NCBI GenBank assembly: GCA_018907035.1
Contig: JACCIC010000002.1
Location: 3,645,001-3,709,000 of the forward strand
Length of the DNA stretch: 64,000 bases
Source of the DNA: Sycobia sp. Sy_11
Taxonomy: Eukaryota > Arthropoda > Insecta > Hymenoptera > Epichrysomallidae
Reading direction: 5' to 3'
The notes under the pieces were generated by a model. The model saw only the letters and a program-made list of their open reading frames with translations, searched no databases and was not told the origin of the DNA. The position numbers and the translations under genes are program-made. Positions 51,906 to 64,000 of the stretch are shown in pieces. How positions within the stretch are numbered: position 1 is the stretch's first letter; the number at the start of each line of letters is the position of its first letter.

Positions 51906-52260
51906 TCTGCCCATAGCGTCAATTTCTTGGCTGCGCGCGTGCGCACGATTTTCCTCGGGAATTTTACCCTTTTGAGCCGCACGTAGTTCGCCTGCACGAA
52001 AATTTTCTCTCCCGTGACACACTTCTTACGACTAAGAAGTATGGGGTGGAAGTGGGGGCAGGGGTAAAAACTCCATTCTTTCCCGCGGAAAAAAAGATTC
52101 TTTTTAATATCCTCTGAGCTCGTGTCCGCGAATTACGGATGCTTTACGCCACATATGAGCATTTCGTGAAAGTGGAGAAATGCGCGTGCAACTTTTCACG
52201 ATGCTCGACGTAATCATACTGTCCAAGCGCATGCAAATTGCCTAATCCGAGGAAGTAAGA
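51520..52260. other. GC-rich island with (GA)n and shared motifs
   Basis: Contains a poly(A) run near 51648-51671, a (GA)n tract (about 51867-51898) and, at its right edge, CTGTCCAAGCGC followed by ATGCAAATTGCCTAATCC (octamer at 52231-52238, then a TAATCC homeodomain-type site). The minus-strand frame at 51582-52022 is low-complexity and probably spurious. Candidate cis-regulatory module. Confidence 0.4.
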
Positions 52261-52269
52261 TTCTACGGC

Positions 52270-55180
52270 GAGGTTTCAGAAATTAAAGAATAATATATAA
52301 TTGTAATTACGTTTTTTTTTTTTTTTTTTTAAACAGTAAGGATTAATATTGCGCATGTAAATTTAAAATTAGAAAGTACTAAAAAGTAATACTAATCATG
52401 TATGAATTACCGAAAGTGGAGAAACTCAATAAACATCCTGAATTCTACAGATTGCCAACTGATCTACTATACCGATTGAGTACAAAATTCTATATTTATA
52501 TTAATATTATGTTCAAACATTAAATTATTTCCAATTACAGCTAAATAAGTGCTTTATTTATATCTGTTTTACATTACTATAAGTTTTCAAGTAGGTTTGT
52601 CAATCTTTATGAAATCGACAATTTCTTTACACTTTTCTTCTGTAAACACAATTTGAAAATTGTATTATTTCTATAGCATGAATTTGCTTGACACTTTCCA
52701 GCAACGTAGAGTAACGATAAATAACGAGAGTATTTATATTAAAATTTAGGATAATTTAATATCATCACATAATATTATTTAAAATTTAATGCATTTAATC
52801 CTGATCGCTAACAGTGAACTTCTATATCCTCTTAATGGTTTAAAATAATTTAAAAAATTGTTCAAAAACCAAATTTTTCCAAACGTGTTAGAAATAACCG
52901 CTTATCTATCTATTAAATCGATATTTGGAAAAGTCTTTGATTTGTAATTGATCCAAATAACGTTTAAGATGGATTTCAGTTCTTAAAATTATCGAAATTT
53001 GATGAGGGAAATACGTATAATATTTTTTGAAGTTAAATATATTTTTTAATGTTTCATATTACAGAATAAATTTAATCTAATTCGAATAGTAGTTATTGAC
53101 TATATAGTTGTTATTGACTATATAGTTATTGACTATACAGCAGTATAAGGCAAACGGATTTTAAACATGACTTTTACACCCGTTCAACAGTTTTTATGTC
53201 GATAAAAAATTCCTATACTGTATTTTTTGTTGTTGTTATATAGAATACGTTATAAGTTTCTTTTTAATTATCGATTAGAATTTATACATTGTTAGTTAAG
53301 CATAAGCAGGTAATTTCCATGTATTATCTCGTTCATTCATAACTAAATATAACCATGATAATGAAGAAGGAATCTAAACTTCCTGTTTATTCTAGATTCT
53401 TTGAAAATAATGCCAAAGAAGCCTGCAAGGATATGGTTAACAAAAATTTTGGAAAAAGTAGTATATATATAGGTATTATGTAAAGTACAATATTATTTGC
53501 TCTATTCGTAAATATTTATTTTAGAATTCTCTTGTATGATCTTCTGCGTAAGAAATGAATATTATTATATATTGTTATATAAAATACAATAAATTAAATA
53601 CAACATTATATCATTTGGCCGTGTAATTTGAAAATGCCAGAGAAAGATAGAGCCTCGGAATAAATCATATCCTGTTAATATTAAAAAATACGGATATCCT
53701 GAGAACGGCAAATGGATTCGAGAAGAGCAACTGGAAAAATAACACCGTTATTCAATTATCTGATATTCTATAGACTTTTCAATTAGAGGTAACAAAATTG
53801 AATTAGCGCAATTCTGCAAAAAGCTCAATGTTTAATTGATTTTTTTTTTAAAAAGAATAAGTATTGTTAATAATAAGCTTAAATTAACTAACTAAATATG
53901 ACGTATGAAAATAGACAAGTCTCTGCAAGACGTCAAGGAATTTGTATAAAATATTCATTTTATCGTGGAATCCATAGTAAAAGTTAATATGATTCATTAT
54001 AAAAGAGCTTTGTCAAAAAATATCTTCTTTTAAAATACTTTATTTAAAAATTTTCTTTTAAAATTTTTAAACATATTTTGTTTAAACAACGGTAACATTT
54101 CAGCTAAATTTCGAAGATGAATATACTCTCTATATTATTTATAGTATTTCAAGTAACCACTGAACACATTAATTCATAGATTTTTACAAAATTCGGTGTT
54201 AGTCTACGAATTCAAATTTTAATTCTGACAATAAAAATTAAATGTTTAATGAAATAACTCAGAAATTCCTTTTAGAAATTGATCGGTTTTCACACGTTTT
54301 CTTGTAGAACATCAACTTAAGTTACAGATAACTTCTTCCTAAAACTATAGCTTGTTTTAAAGATAATAGAAAATCATCGCATTGCTAATCTACTGCTGCT
54401 ACTACCACGTTTTTTATTCGGTATAATTTGTTCAAATTAATCAATAGCAGTTTAATACTGTCCCGCCTAACCTGTCGGTAATGCAGAAACAAAATAAACC
54501 CTTTCGCCGACGATTCAGGACCAATTCCGGTAACTATGTGTGTCGACACTGTGGTCGATCGTCTACATGCAGAGGATGCAAACATGCAAGTTTACCTAAA
54601 CGGGATCACGTGTTTAAACTATCAATCACACTGGCAACGTGAATTTATTAGCCCTGTATCCATCATGCGTTCAGCGCCATTTTTGAAATTTTACTTCGAA
54701 TTTTTAATAAATTTTGCTCGTCAATGAGTAATCACAAATGATTAATAAATAAAAACGCAATTAATTATCATTTGGAGGTGTTATATTTTATATGCGTTTA
54801 TATGTGTTTTAATTATGTTATTTCAGGTCAGATAATCGTATTTTACATTAAAAAGCTTAAATTTATAGAAGTGTAACGGTCAAGATTAAAAGTAAGATAA
54901 ATTTGTTATTTTTATTTTAATGAATTTTTGGTTCTTAGAAATATTTGTCATTTCAAAAAAGAATTCTATTTGTCCGTATTGATATAACTGCCCCCTATTT
55001 CTGCCGAATCATTTTTTAATCCTCACCTACGAATAAAAGATAATTGCAAGAAAACTTTGAAGGACATTATTCGAACAAGATATAGTAAAGTAAAAGTATG
55101 TACATTTATTATCAAATGAATCTTCCGTCGTTTTATAGCTTTAATTGGCCGAAAAGAGCAGGTATATTAAAAAAATCCCA
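52270..55180. other. AT-rich non-coding stretch
   Basis: No gene seen. A small tandem repeat of AGTTATTGACTATAT-type units (three, about 53091-53138) is the only clear structure. A minus-strand frame at 54385-54585 is unidentified. Confidence 0.4.
53091..53138. repeat. short tandem repeat, three units
   Basis: Units of 15, 18 and 15 bases built on AGTTATTGACTATAT. Confidence 0.7.
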
Positions 55181-55190
55181 ACTAAGTACG

Positions 55191-55191
<1 letters not shown>

Positions 55192-55239
<48 letters not shown>
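55192..55239. repeat. (TA)n tract
   Basis: A TA run of about 48 bases, followed directly by a GC-rich island. Confidence 0.92.
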
Positions 55240-55241
<2 letters not shown>

Positions 55242-55500
55242 AGTCTTGCATTTGTCGTCCTTGTCCCTCGATTTATCCACATCGTTGCTCGACCTCCTCG
55301 CCATCTGCAGCGACCGACCCCCGGCGCTCCTGATTTGCGATCGATCCCGTCGCGCCCTCGTTCCGCTACTTTCCATATCTCCGTGTTTATCCGCTTTCAA
55401 CTTTTAGCCCGTACCTTCCCCACCATCTCCACCGAGTACGTACAGTATCCTCCTCGTAAATACGGTCAATTTTCCGAGTCTTCGATTATCGAGCACGTTG
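55240..55500. other. GC-rich island
   Basis: C-rich on the plus strand, with many short TCG and CCT words. The 203-aa plus-strand frame crossing it (55098-55709) runs through the TA repeat and homopolymers and is unlikely to be real. Confidence 0.35.
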
Positions 55501-55959
55501 ACCCTTTTCCTTTCTTTTTTTTTTTTGTTGCTTTTTTGAAAAATTTTAAATTTTATCTTTTTTTTTCTGACTTCGTAACGACCCTGGTAAAAAGTGAACT
55601 TTTTACGAGTAAAAACAGCATTTGTGAAAACCATATATATCACTTATCTCTCTTTCATACTTTGCAACTGGCCCAGGTATTATACAAAAGTGGTATAAAT
55701 TTCAAATAGAACAACTATGTCGTGGAGTTGAAGTTACAGTAATTTCCTAACGAAATTTTAAACAAATATTATATAAGAATTTTTTATAATATTATTTATT
55801 TTTTTCATCTTCAAATTTTCATGGACTAACAATAGTATGTCAGTAATTATCATTTGTGGCAAAAAATGTAATTATATCGAACGTAAAATGTTCTGTAGAT
55901 AGGTAATACCTCTGGCGAATTACTAAAAGTAATGTTGGATGCTAGAATACACTGAGAAA

Positions 55960-56068
55960 ACAATCGTCCGATCCGTCGTCAGATCAGCAAATTCTATTTT
56001 AATTTCGTCTCGGCGGCAAATCGCATTTGCGTGCTCTCGCATGGAAGGGCTGCCCTTGCCCTCTTCTC

Positions 56069-56104
<36 letters not shown>

Positions 56105-56560
56105 CCCTTCATCTCCTTTACGCCGGCCCCTACCGCGAATCAGATGGGAGGGATCAGGATTATATTCCGAGGATTTCAGACTGCAGCCGCTCGGCTTCCT
56201 TCTATGCGGGATTTCTCGCAAATTGCATCAAGCTCGAGCGGATGCGCTTTTACAGGCTACTGCCTCAACCCATCGTCCCTCTATCCGCCTCCTAGATCCA
56301 GCCTAGATTTTTCGCCCTTGCCAGAGCCACTGCAGCTTCGAGATTGGCGATGCCATTTTTATTTGCTTATTTTCGCGTGTACCGCACGAAAAAAACAGCA
56401 ATAGAGGTCGTTCATCATTCTTTGTTCTTCAGGTATTATAGAGCTATCGTCCATCTGCGAAGATAAGAGGTCGATTGCAAGGAGCTGATTGTCGATTATA
56501 ACATAGTAGGGATTGCGTTTTCGGTAGAGGACACGTGTTTGACCGGGAAAGAAGACAAAA
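55960..56560. other. GC-rich island with (CT)n
   Basis: Contains a (CT)n run at about 56073-56100 and overlapping frames on both strands with no recognisable domain. Candidate regulatory DNA. Confidence 0.35.
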
Positions 56561-57440
56561 GTTATAGAATTAATTTCTTGATTGAATGACAGTACTATTA
56601 ATATGTCAATTATTACAGTTCTTTAATCGATCGGCAATTTGTATAATTCAGCATCTAATATATAATTTCTGTTGAATTTTAATTTTATTAATAATGAAAT
56701 AAACGGACTTTTCAAACAGATTAATCATGCGGATAACATAGAACACAAACATACGGTTCATTCGTATAATTACTGATTATAAGTATCAAACTATAATCGG
56801 ATATTAATATCAATATTTTAATATTAATTCATATATATGTTATTAAAGTGAAACTTATACGCTTATAATAAACTCTATAAATATTACTTTCTATTCTTTA
56901 CCTCAGAATTTAGGATTTATTGCAATTATTTTGATGTACAGAAATAAGTTTTTTCCCCATAATTTTATTATTTTAATCAAAATTTGATTTATTAGCTATA
57001 TGTAGTATTCAAAATATGCATAAAAGTTTTTGAACTGTAAAGATGGCAATTTTAATTCACTATAACAGAAAGAGAAATATCTATGAAAATTAAACAGAGC
57101 ATTGTACCTTTCAAAATAGCAAGCAATTATTTCAATCTGTGATTTACCTAATATGAATTACATCTTATAACACTTAAAGTTTAGACATTCGAGATAAATA
57201 TTTTATTTTATCTAAAAGAAAGAGGAATCATCGAATGGGTCAATGATCAAAATGCATCCTGGAAATCAATAATCAGCTCAAGTAATCTAGTAATTTCTTA
57301 AACTTAAATTTTCAAATCGAAGCAAACAGCTTGTAATTCTCAATAGTGAGCTGACTTAGCCGTACTTTCTATCTATTCTAATAGCCGTACTTTTTCCAAT
57401 ACAATAACGTGCTTTATAAATTTTTTTTTTGAATTCTAAA
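56560..57440. other. AT-rich non-coding stretch
   Basis: Nothing recognisable on either strand. Confidence 0.4.
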
Positions 57441-57960
57441 TGCAGCGTTCCAAGTCGTGGCCGAGCAAACTCTTATTGGCGCTTTTTTCTAATGAAGCTG
57501 GACTCGTTAAAAGAAAAAAAAAAAGAAACACAAAAAAAACACTCGTGTCGTAGGAACCACATTCATCCAATTATCGTCCTTCCTGATTACACATAATAGG
57601 AACGAGATTAGCTTCCTCGACTCTCTCTCCCGCTGCCAGCGGGAATTTTTGAATAATTCAATAATGAGAGAAGGAAGCCGGGAGCTCCTTTTGTTTGCAC
57701 GCAAATAAATGTGGGATTGCGAGCGCGGAGACCGGCGGTCGCGCGCGAAAAAAGAAAACGTCTCGGGTATCCCGTCGGTAATTTGAGGATCGAACGAAAA
57801 CTTATGAAATGGTACGGAGCGAGCGTATAAATTCTTCGTATTAAATTTTCTTCTGTTTTCAGACTCGAGGAACCTGGTCATGCGTTTTAGTATTTGCATG
57901 CCATTCAACGAAATTACGCGCATTTTCCAAGTATCCGATTCGTACCATGGCTAGTGTGTT
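57440..57960. other. GC-rich island with octamer motif
   Basis: Contains ATTTGCATGC (57892-57901), the reverse complement of the GCATGCAAAT word at 52229-52238, and a GC-rich core near 57715-57775. The minus-strand frame at 57507-57923 has no domain I recognise. Confidence 0.4.
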
Positions 57961-58379
57961 AGGAATTACAATAATTAACATAGAGAGTATTTACAATGTC
58001 GAAAAACTTGGTTTTCTTGACAATTATGAATTACAAAAATATACATTCCTCTACCTGATCTAATATTTTTTCTCGTTTTATCCTTTTAAATTATCGATCT
58101 AAGTGATATATAGTATAGAATGATATATGTGCTAGAGCATAATATTCTATTAGAATATCAGAAAGTGAATTTCAGAGGCTTCTGACATTTATGGAAAAAT
58201 TTTTCAGTATCAGTTGTTTGGTGCAGGTTCCTGTCTTTGGATTGATCACCGAAGTGTTCAGGTAAAGAACTATTATGAGAAAAAGAAAAAAGTGAAATAG
58301 TCACATAATTATACAAATTTCCTTATAGTTTTTAATGGAATCTTTATATGAATTCAACGAATATGGTCAGATAATTCGG

Positions 58380-59540
58380 ATGAATAGAAGAGATTCCTAA
58401 TACCTTATGCCTCATTTCCATAAACGCAGGAAAATTGTACAATACTTGGTAGGTCACGTTTACTTCAAAGCCGTAGCACCATATATGAAACAACTTCAAA
58501 CAACACAATCCTATGAAGGTAATAATCCATTTTACAATGATCTTTCGACCATTCTACTACCAATCTTAGTCTACTTCTATCTAGGTATGCTAGCAATTCA
58601 GTTCTCGGAAGGCTTCTGATCCTTAAAATATTTTGTTGATCTTAAATCTGGGACTCACTCTATTTTTTATGTACGGTAATGTATCTTTAAGACATTTGTT
58701 TATCGTATCGCTCATTGCCAAGGTGGAATTGTCATCTTGAAAAATCGGCACTTATTTATCGAGAGATCTGTTCCCTATACTATCCAAACGAACGATGATA
58801 ATTCTCTATTGAGTTTCTTTTCTGCTCATTTATGCTATGTATTCTGTGATGGTCTAGATCAAGGTCTATCGTATTACTGAATTGGTATCCAGAGGGCGCA
58901 ATAATTATTGTGTATTTTCCATCTGCTATGCTTCGACGCTCATATTTTTTTTAGTTTCAATTCCTTAATTAATTAAATAACTCTCTACCATATTTTTATT
59001 TTTTATCTTGCCATCCGGTTGCGTTTCGGAAATATTTCATTGGTTCAAATCCCTATGTTAGTTCCTGATCATTACCGCACACCCAATCCAGAAAGGGCTT
59101 AGGTGTTAACATCTAGGAGTGGTCACCATATTAATTGCTTGGATTTTCGAAGTGTCTCTAGTGTAATATCTTGGTGTTCGTCTAGCTAGACTTATACCTA
59201 CGAAACTATCCTATGAAGCTTACCGAGTGTTTGACCATGTATCTTCAATCTACATTTAGATTCAAAAACAATTGTTTCAGAGACCAATCTTGGCTAAGTA
59301 ATAGAGACATATTTCTAACTGAGCTTATCGAATTCTAATTGCCAGAGGTCATGAAAATTTACCTTTTTCAGGTCTAGAAGATGTTGATTCCTTTTTCATA
59401 TGATTATTTAATAGATTGTCTCCAGTTTAGCCTTGATTATCATCTGTTGATATGTCATTAGTTTAGTGTGCAGAGGCATTGACCTGCAGATTATATTTTA
59501 TAACTGGTTGTATATAAAATGACCTTCATCTTATATAGGT
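58380..59540. other. unidentified stretch of less AT-rich DNA
   Basis: Composition differs mildly from its neighbours and short frames occur on both strands (for example 58407-58619 plus), all broken. It may be a decayed transposon, but I recognise no motif. Confidence 0.3.
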
Positions 59541-59765
59541 TAACAGATTCACAAAAATTTTCAAATATGTTTGATAAAATTAGGTAATGTTTGAGAAAAA
59601 ATTCTCTTTTACAACTTTTATAGTTTGAAATTATTTATAATTTGTTGTTATGATATGTACCTGGTCGAAAAATTCTTAATCTCGAATTTGAATAGATATA
59701 TTCGAGAAAAAAAGATTTCCGTGCATATTACAGTTTGTAAGAGAATCATTGATGAACGTATATAA

Positions 59766-59768
<3 letters not shown>

Positions 59769-59815
<47 letters not shown>
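59769..59815. repeat. (TA)n tract
   Basis: A TA run of about 47 bases beside a GC-richer block (59820-60000). Confidence 0.92.
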
Positions 59816-59817
<2 letters not shown>

Positions 59818-60140
59818 CGTTCATTGTTCAAATGACGAAAAGAAAACGATTTCGCGAAAAGCAGTACACGCGGCCGTCCACACAATACGTCTATTAAGTC
59901 TACTGGGCTGCGGCAGCCGAGGGGTGCAGAGAAAAAAAGCGAAGCGAACAGCAGCAGCAGTGGCCAATTTTAAATTCGCGGATTCAACGCTTACTCAGCG
60001 GGTTATGGATCGTTGAAAGAAGGAATGAGAAAAAGAGGGTAATTGAAGAGTACTAGACAATATAGAGCGATAAAGAAAACTGGCAATTTATATCTTATCC
60101 GAGAGCGTGAGAGTCTCTTTTGAAAAATATTAATAAATAT

Positions 60141-60141
60141 A

Positions 60142-60192
<51 letters not shown>
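60141..60192. repeat. (TA)n tract
   Basis: A TA run of about 50 bases with one C interruption. Confidence 0.9.
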
Positions 60193-60193
<1 letters not shown>

Positions 60194-60600
60194 GCGAGGG
60201 AAAAATTGCAATAAAGGGCTGTAAATGTGCGCCTCTACTCCCCCTCCCCCCGTTCTCTTTCTCTCAGTCTTTAAAAGCACGATATTTCATTGGCTTTCTA
60301 TAGCGATCGGGTGAATAGAGTTCTCGCTGGCCTACTTCTCGCGTGCCTCGACCTAATTCGATCTACGGCGCTTTACTTCGGCACCGTGCGAGTTTCGTCT
60401 TCTTACCCACCTCTCTCTCTCTCTCTCTCTCCATCTCTTTATTGCTCCTCCATATCCGTCACGCACGTCTGCTTCTCAGTTCACTGTTCCCGCTCGTTCC
60501 CGCTTCCTCTTCTTCAACGCTCAGACGGACTTTTGATCTTGCTTTAAAATCCGTCGCCGAGAAGTTTCGAAGACGCGAATATGTGACTGATGCTTAAATC
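60193..60600. other. GC-rich island with (CT)n
   Basis: Pyrimidine-rich on the plus strand, with a (CT)n run near 60411-60431. Frames there are Ser/Leu repeats and probably spurious. Confidence 0.35.
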
Positions 60601-61039
60601 TATGCATTTGACTGCCGAGACTTTCTAAATTGAATTGGAGTTGAAGCAATATAGTTTTCATTATCAAGAGTGTCTGTGAGTATGAAAAAAAAAAAAATAG
60701 AAAATAATCATTTGAGTCGAAAACGAGTTGCAAGCAACATTGAGACGAAATTTTACAATACGTCTACATTAGACGGACTTTTTATTTTTCCCGGCATCTG
60801 ATACGCGACAGTAGGAATATGGAGCAGAGAGAATTGATAAATCCAGTTTGGAGGATGGGTAAAAAATTGATTAGACGGTCTCCCCTGGGTCCCTTGTCGA
60901 GAGAGCGGAATTTAAAAAATGTAACAGACTGGAATAGTTTTAAGATGTTAGAAAAACATTTACAGTTTATTTGTTTTTTATTTATTCGCGATATTCCACG
61001 CGAGCTCATACTTACGAATCATGTTTACCCCTGCTAATA

Positions 61040-61700
61040 ATGAGAAGAACCACTTACCGATCTTCCTCCCACCACCCTCGTACAAACCCCATAAAAGTGA
61101 CTTGAATATGACGGAAATAATGCTGCGTGTAAGTCAACTCGTAGAAGTAGGGGGACGTATTAAAAACTCGCTGTATCCTCGATGAAAAATGACTTGGCCC
61201 GCGCTCGCGTACATAAACAAAGTCTGAAAGTGCGCGAAATATCTTTTCGCGTAAAGACCAGCGAAGAAGCCTTTTATCATTATGACAGCCGGGGCTCTTT
61301 CTCTTTTCCCTCTCTCTCTCTCTCTCTCTCTCTGTCCCTCTCACTGTTTGCTCTGTCGCTTGCTCCGCATCCTTTTCCATTTACAAGCCTTCTGGGACTG
61401 ACGCGTCCCTATATTATATTTTTCGTGAATAAGCAAAGACGAGCGCTGGGAAAGGTTGCGGGCAAAATTTTTTCCGAAGGAATCCATTGGATTCGACATC
61501 CTACCATTCGCCCCGCCTCGCGTCTAATTCTGTTTAATTCGCAAGCAGATGAGGCGGACATGCTTCGGTTTCTTGACGTAAAGCCGTATAAGATTATTTA
61601 CGTTTCTGTCTCTCGTCGATTTGACCGAAGTGTTTGCGATCGAACGCGAAGACACTCGATTGACGATGAATCTGAAGCATCATCAATGCGTTGTGCGAAG
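61040..61700. other. GC-rich island with (CT)n
   Basis: Contains a (CT)n run near 61308-61333. A 173-aa plus-strand frame (61182-61703) spans the island; it has a Ser-Leu repeat core and no recognisable domain, so I do not call it a gene. Confidence 0.35.
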
Positions 61701-61709
61701 TAGAAGATT

Positions 61710-62930
61710 GATTTTAATTGCTTTTTCGAACATAAACCAAATTTAAGTAAACCATGTTATATTTCCAATTTATGATTTTTCGTAATTTTTTAAATAAAAA
61801 CAAAATAAATAAATAAAATGTCGATTCTTAAGACAATCTATTTAAAAGTTATCAAGCTCAGTTATTAACAGAAATATACTGATGAGATATCTTGTTATAG
61901 TGCATTTCGACCCTCTTCGTGGACTCAAATCTGTATAAATGATCATAGCATGTGAACTCAAAATATATTTTTCATATAATAAAGAATAACTAAAATAAAA
62001 TTTAAAAAATAAAATTGTTATTTTTCACTATAAATACTTGAATGTTATCTTTAACAATAATCCTACAATTAATAAAATTTATATAATTTCAAAAGCACGA
62101 TATTTTCTTATCATTTTTTTATCTGAATCAAGTTCTTGAATTAAAATGAACTGAATATTTTTTTCAAAAATTAATTCTATTATATAATCTATAATCTATT
62201 ATACATTTATTTTAAATTGATTCACTACTTTATACTTCATTTGTTTCTTATAATATAAATTATTTTTATAAAACAATGCATTCAGATTTAAAAAAAAGAA
62301 CATTATTCTGTTTCAAAATTGATAAAGAAAATCTTAAAAATTTATTAACGGAATTGTTTGATCTACACTATATGTTCAGATATGTAATTCAGACATGTAA
62401 TTTATATTAATCGGACTGTATGATGAATAATATTTAGATATATTAAAATATTACGATTAAATATTATTGTTTCATTATTCTCAATCATTATATTTATTTA
62501 AATATTCATTATTCTAATAAGGTTTCTAAAGTATAATAATAGTATGATTTAATGAGTAGAATATTTCATCTCTCCTATCTTGCATGTATAAAGCAATGAA
62601 GACATGTATGTGCAACAGATTAATTGTAACGGTCGAAATAGTTTCAAAGTGAAGATTTACTTTTAGAAAGCTTCAATATATTGCTATAGACATTTAATTA
62701 AATATTGACAATTTTTTATATAAATTCTAGCATTATAGATAAATTTTTGTATAGTATTGATTAAGCGTTAACTTTATTATATAAAAATTCAGATATTTCC
62801 AACTCTTAAGTCTTCTTCTTGTTTCAATAGATTTCGTTATAAACTAGAATTAAACCACCAATTTAATATTTAGAATGTTTAAGGAGGCTAATCCGTGATT
62901 AAATTAAATCCCGGATTACTAAAGTATTTT
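61710..62930. other. AT-rich non-coding stretch
   Basis: Nothing recognisable on either strand. Confidence 0.45.
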
Positions 62931-62931
62931 T

Positions 62932-62933
<2 letters not shown>

Positions 62934-62976
<43 letters not shown>

Positions 62977-63330
62977 CTCCCGCACCCTAATATTTTCAAA
63001 CCACGAGCATGGCGTACAAATCTAGTTGGTTAAACTTTGGATCTTCACGAAAATCGCTGCATAAAGGGGCATATAAATCATAATCTTACCGGCAAGCTCA
63101 CCCAACCCTCCCCCCTCCCACCAGCCTAGCAAACCCCGCGCCACCGCCCGTCCCTCTACAGCGTGGCGAAAAGTTAGGTTATTATAATTTCGTTATAACG
63201 CGGCAACGAGCGCGGCAGATCGAGCACATCGATAATTTCCCTCCCTCCGTGCATCATAAATTGTAAATAATCTGGAAGGGAGATCTGGCCGCCGGCGAGA
63301 AAATATCTATACTTCTTAGCAATAATATTT
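62934..63330. other. (CT)n tract and GC-rich island
   Basis: Begins with a pure (CT)n run (62934-62972) and continues into a C-rich block with CCCTCCCCCCTCCC near 63106-63120. No gene. A (TA)n tract follows at 63438-63478. Confidence 0.4.
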
Positions 63331-63435
63331 CCGACTGAATTAGCATACGAGTGATATACCGATGTAATGAGCGCAACCGCGAAAACAAATTGTTCACTGT
63401 AATTAATGATGCGACATATTTGCTGAAGCTCGCGT

Positions 63436-63437
<2 letters not shown>

Positions 63438-63478
<41 letters not shown>
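63438..63478. repeat. (TA)n tract
   Basis: A TA run of about 40 bases. Confidence 0.92.
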
Positions 63479-63485
<7 letters not shown>

Positions 63486-64000
63486 TTTTATATATGACAA
63501 AAAGTCCATTTCATTTTGCTTCATAAATTGTGATTATTATGCTAAATGTAGATTGCATTTATAGTGCATATTGTCAACTTTTCAGTCCTACATCTAAAAA
63601 CTTTCTATTAGAGCACATGGATATATTAGTATATATTCTTGAACAAATTGACACAATATGTCAAATATTATTTGCTTTTAGAATCTAAAAATGAAACTTT
63701 CATTAAGTTCTATAAATACGTGTTCAGTAGAAATGCCTGGTTTTAGTCAGACGCAATTTTGCCATTGTTTATATCCCAATTTTCTACGATGAAATTGATG
63801 TTCAATTCCATCGACCATGACTCTGAACAACTTTTATTTAAAAATGATAGAATATTAGTTTAGCTATAATTAGTAGAAACAATATTTATTATTTATTTTA
63901 TTATTCATTATATAATTCAAACAAATAAACTTCCTAAATACTAGTAAAACAAGTGTCAGTAGAAATGATCGATTCTAGTCAGCCATAATGTGAATACCTT

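Noticed and set aside
51582..52022. Minus-strand 146-aa frame
   Set aside because: It consists of Ser-Leu and Phe runs encoded by (GA)n and poly(A); no domain, no splice context.
55098..55709. Plus-strand 203-aa frame
   Set aside because: It reads through a (TA)n tract, a C-rich island and T homopolymers; composition changes along its length show it is accidental.
58407..58619. 70-aa plus-strand frame in a mildly different-composition block
   Set aside because: Looks like possible transposon debris but I could not match any motif, so no identity is claimed.
59044..59054. GGTTCAAATCC, similar to a tRNA B box
   Set aside because: No A box at the proper distance and no cloverleaf could be drawn.
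61182..61703. Plus-strand 173-aa frame
   Set aside because: It spans a (CT)n run in a GC-rich island and has no recognisable domain or signal.

Overview
The window is eukaryotic and most likely from an insect; a hymenopteran such as an ant is my inference. The DNA is very AT-rich, genes are split by GT-AG introns, dinucleotide (TA)n and (CT)n repeats are frequent, short GC-rich islands sit in AT-rich non-coding DNA, and the transposon relics are a mariner, two RNase-H-bearing LINEs and Penelope-like elements. There are no bacterial operons, tRNA or rRNA genes or CRISPR arrays. Only about the first 37 kb carries convincing genes.

1-37 kb: a head-to-tail tandem array of five paralogous genes, all on the minus strand. 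Their coding regions span 1513-3305, 6468-8739, 18800-23036, 27577-29588 and 35029-37043. Each coding region has two exons joined by a phase-1 intron with clean GTAAGT donors and TTTCAG-type acceptors, and all five joins keep the frame (405, 402, 410, 411 and 386 aa by my count). Each product has a signal peptide, a conserved mature start and 12 invariant cysteines. I do not recognise the family. Copies 1-4 also have an upstream TATA box, a short non-coding first exon and a GTAAGTATAA donor, so these genes have three exons and intron 1 ranges from a few hundred bases to about 7 kb. Copies 1-4 carry an Asp/Glu-rich loop of variable length, encoded in part by GAT triplet runs; copy 5 lacks it.

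The introns and spacers of copies 2 and 3 are still alignable over roughly 10 kb, so each serves as an empty-site control for insertions in the other. Copy 2 intron 1 gained a dead mariner (9207-10426), a dead LINE (about 10.6-13.6 kb) and a 131-bp tandem duplication (14372-14633). Copy 3 intron 2 holds a LINE whose reverse transcriptase is missing, and copy 3 intron 1 gained a foldback element (24446-24748). A 170-bp block upstream of both promoters (15970-16139 and 26048-26217) is far more alike than its surroundings.

37-64 kb: I find no complete gene. The stretch is AT-rich with Penelope-like debris (about 39.96-40.87 kb, and a hammerhead-like motif at 47555-47588), ten or so GC-rich islands and many (TA)n tracts. 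One GC-rich island (47909-48086) looks like an internal exon on the plus strand. Some islands share short motifs (CCAAGCGC, ATGCAAAT), which fits regulatory DNA or a very large intron of a gene lying mostly outside the window.
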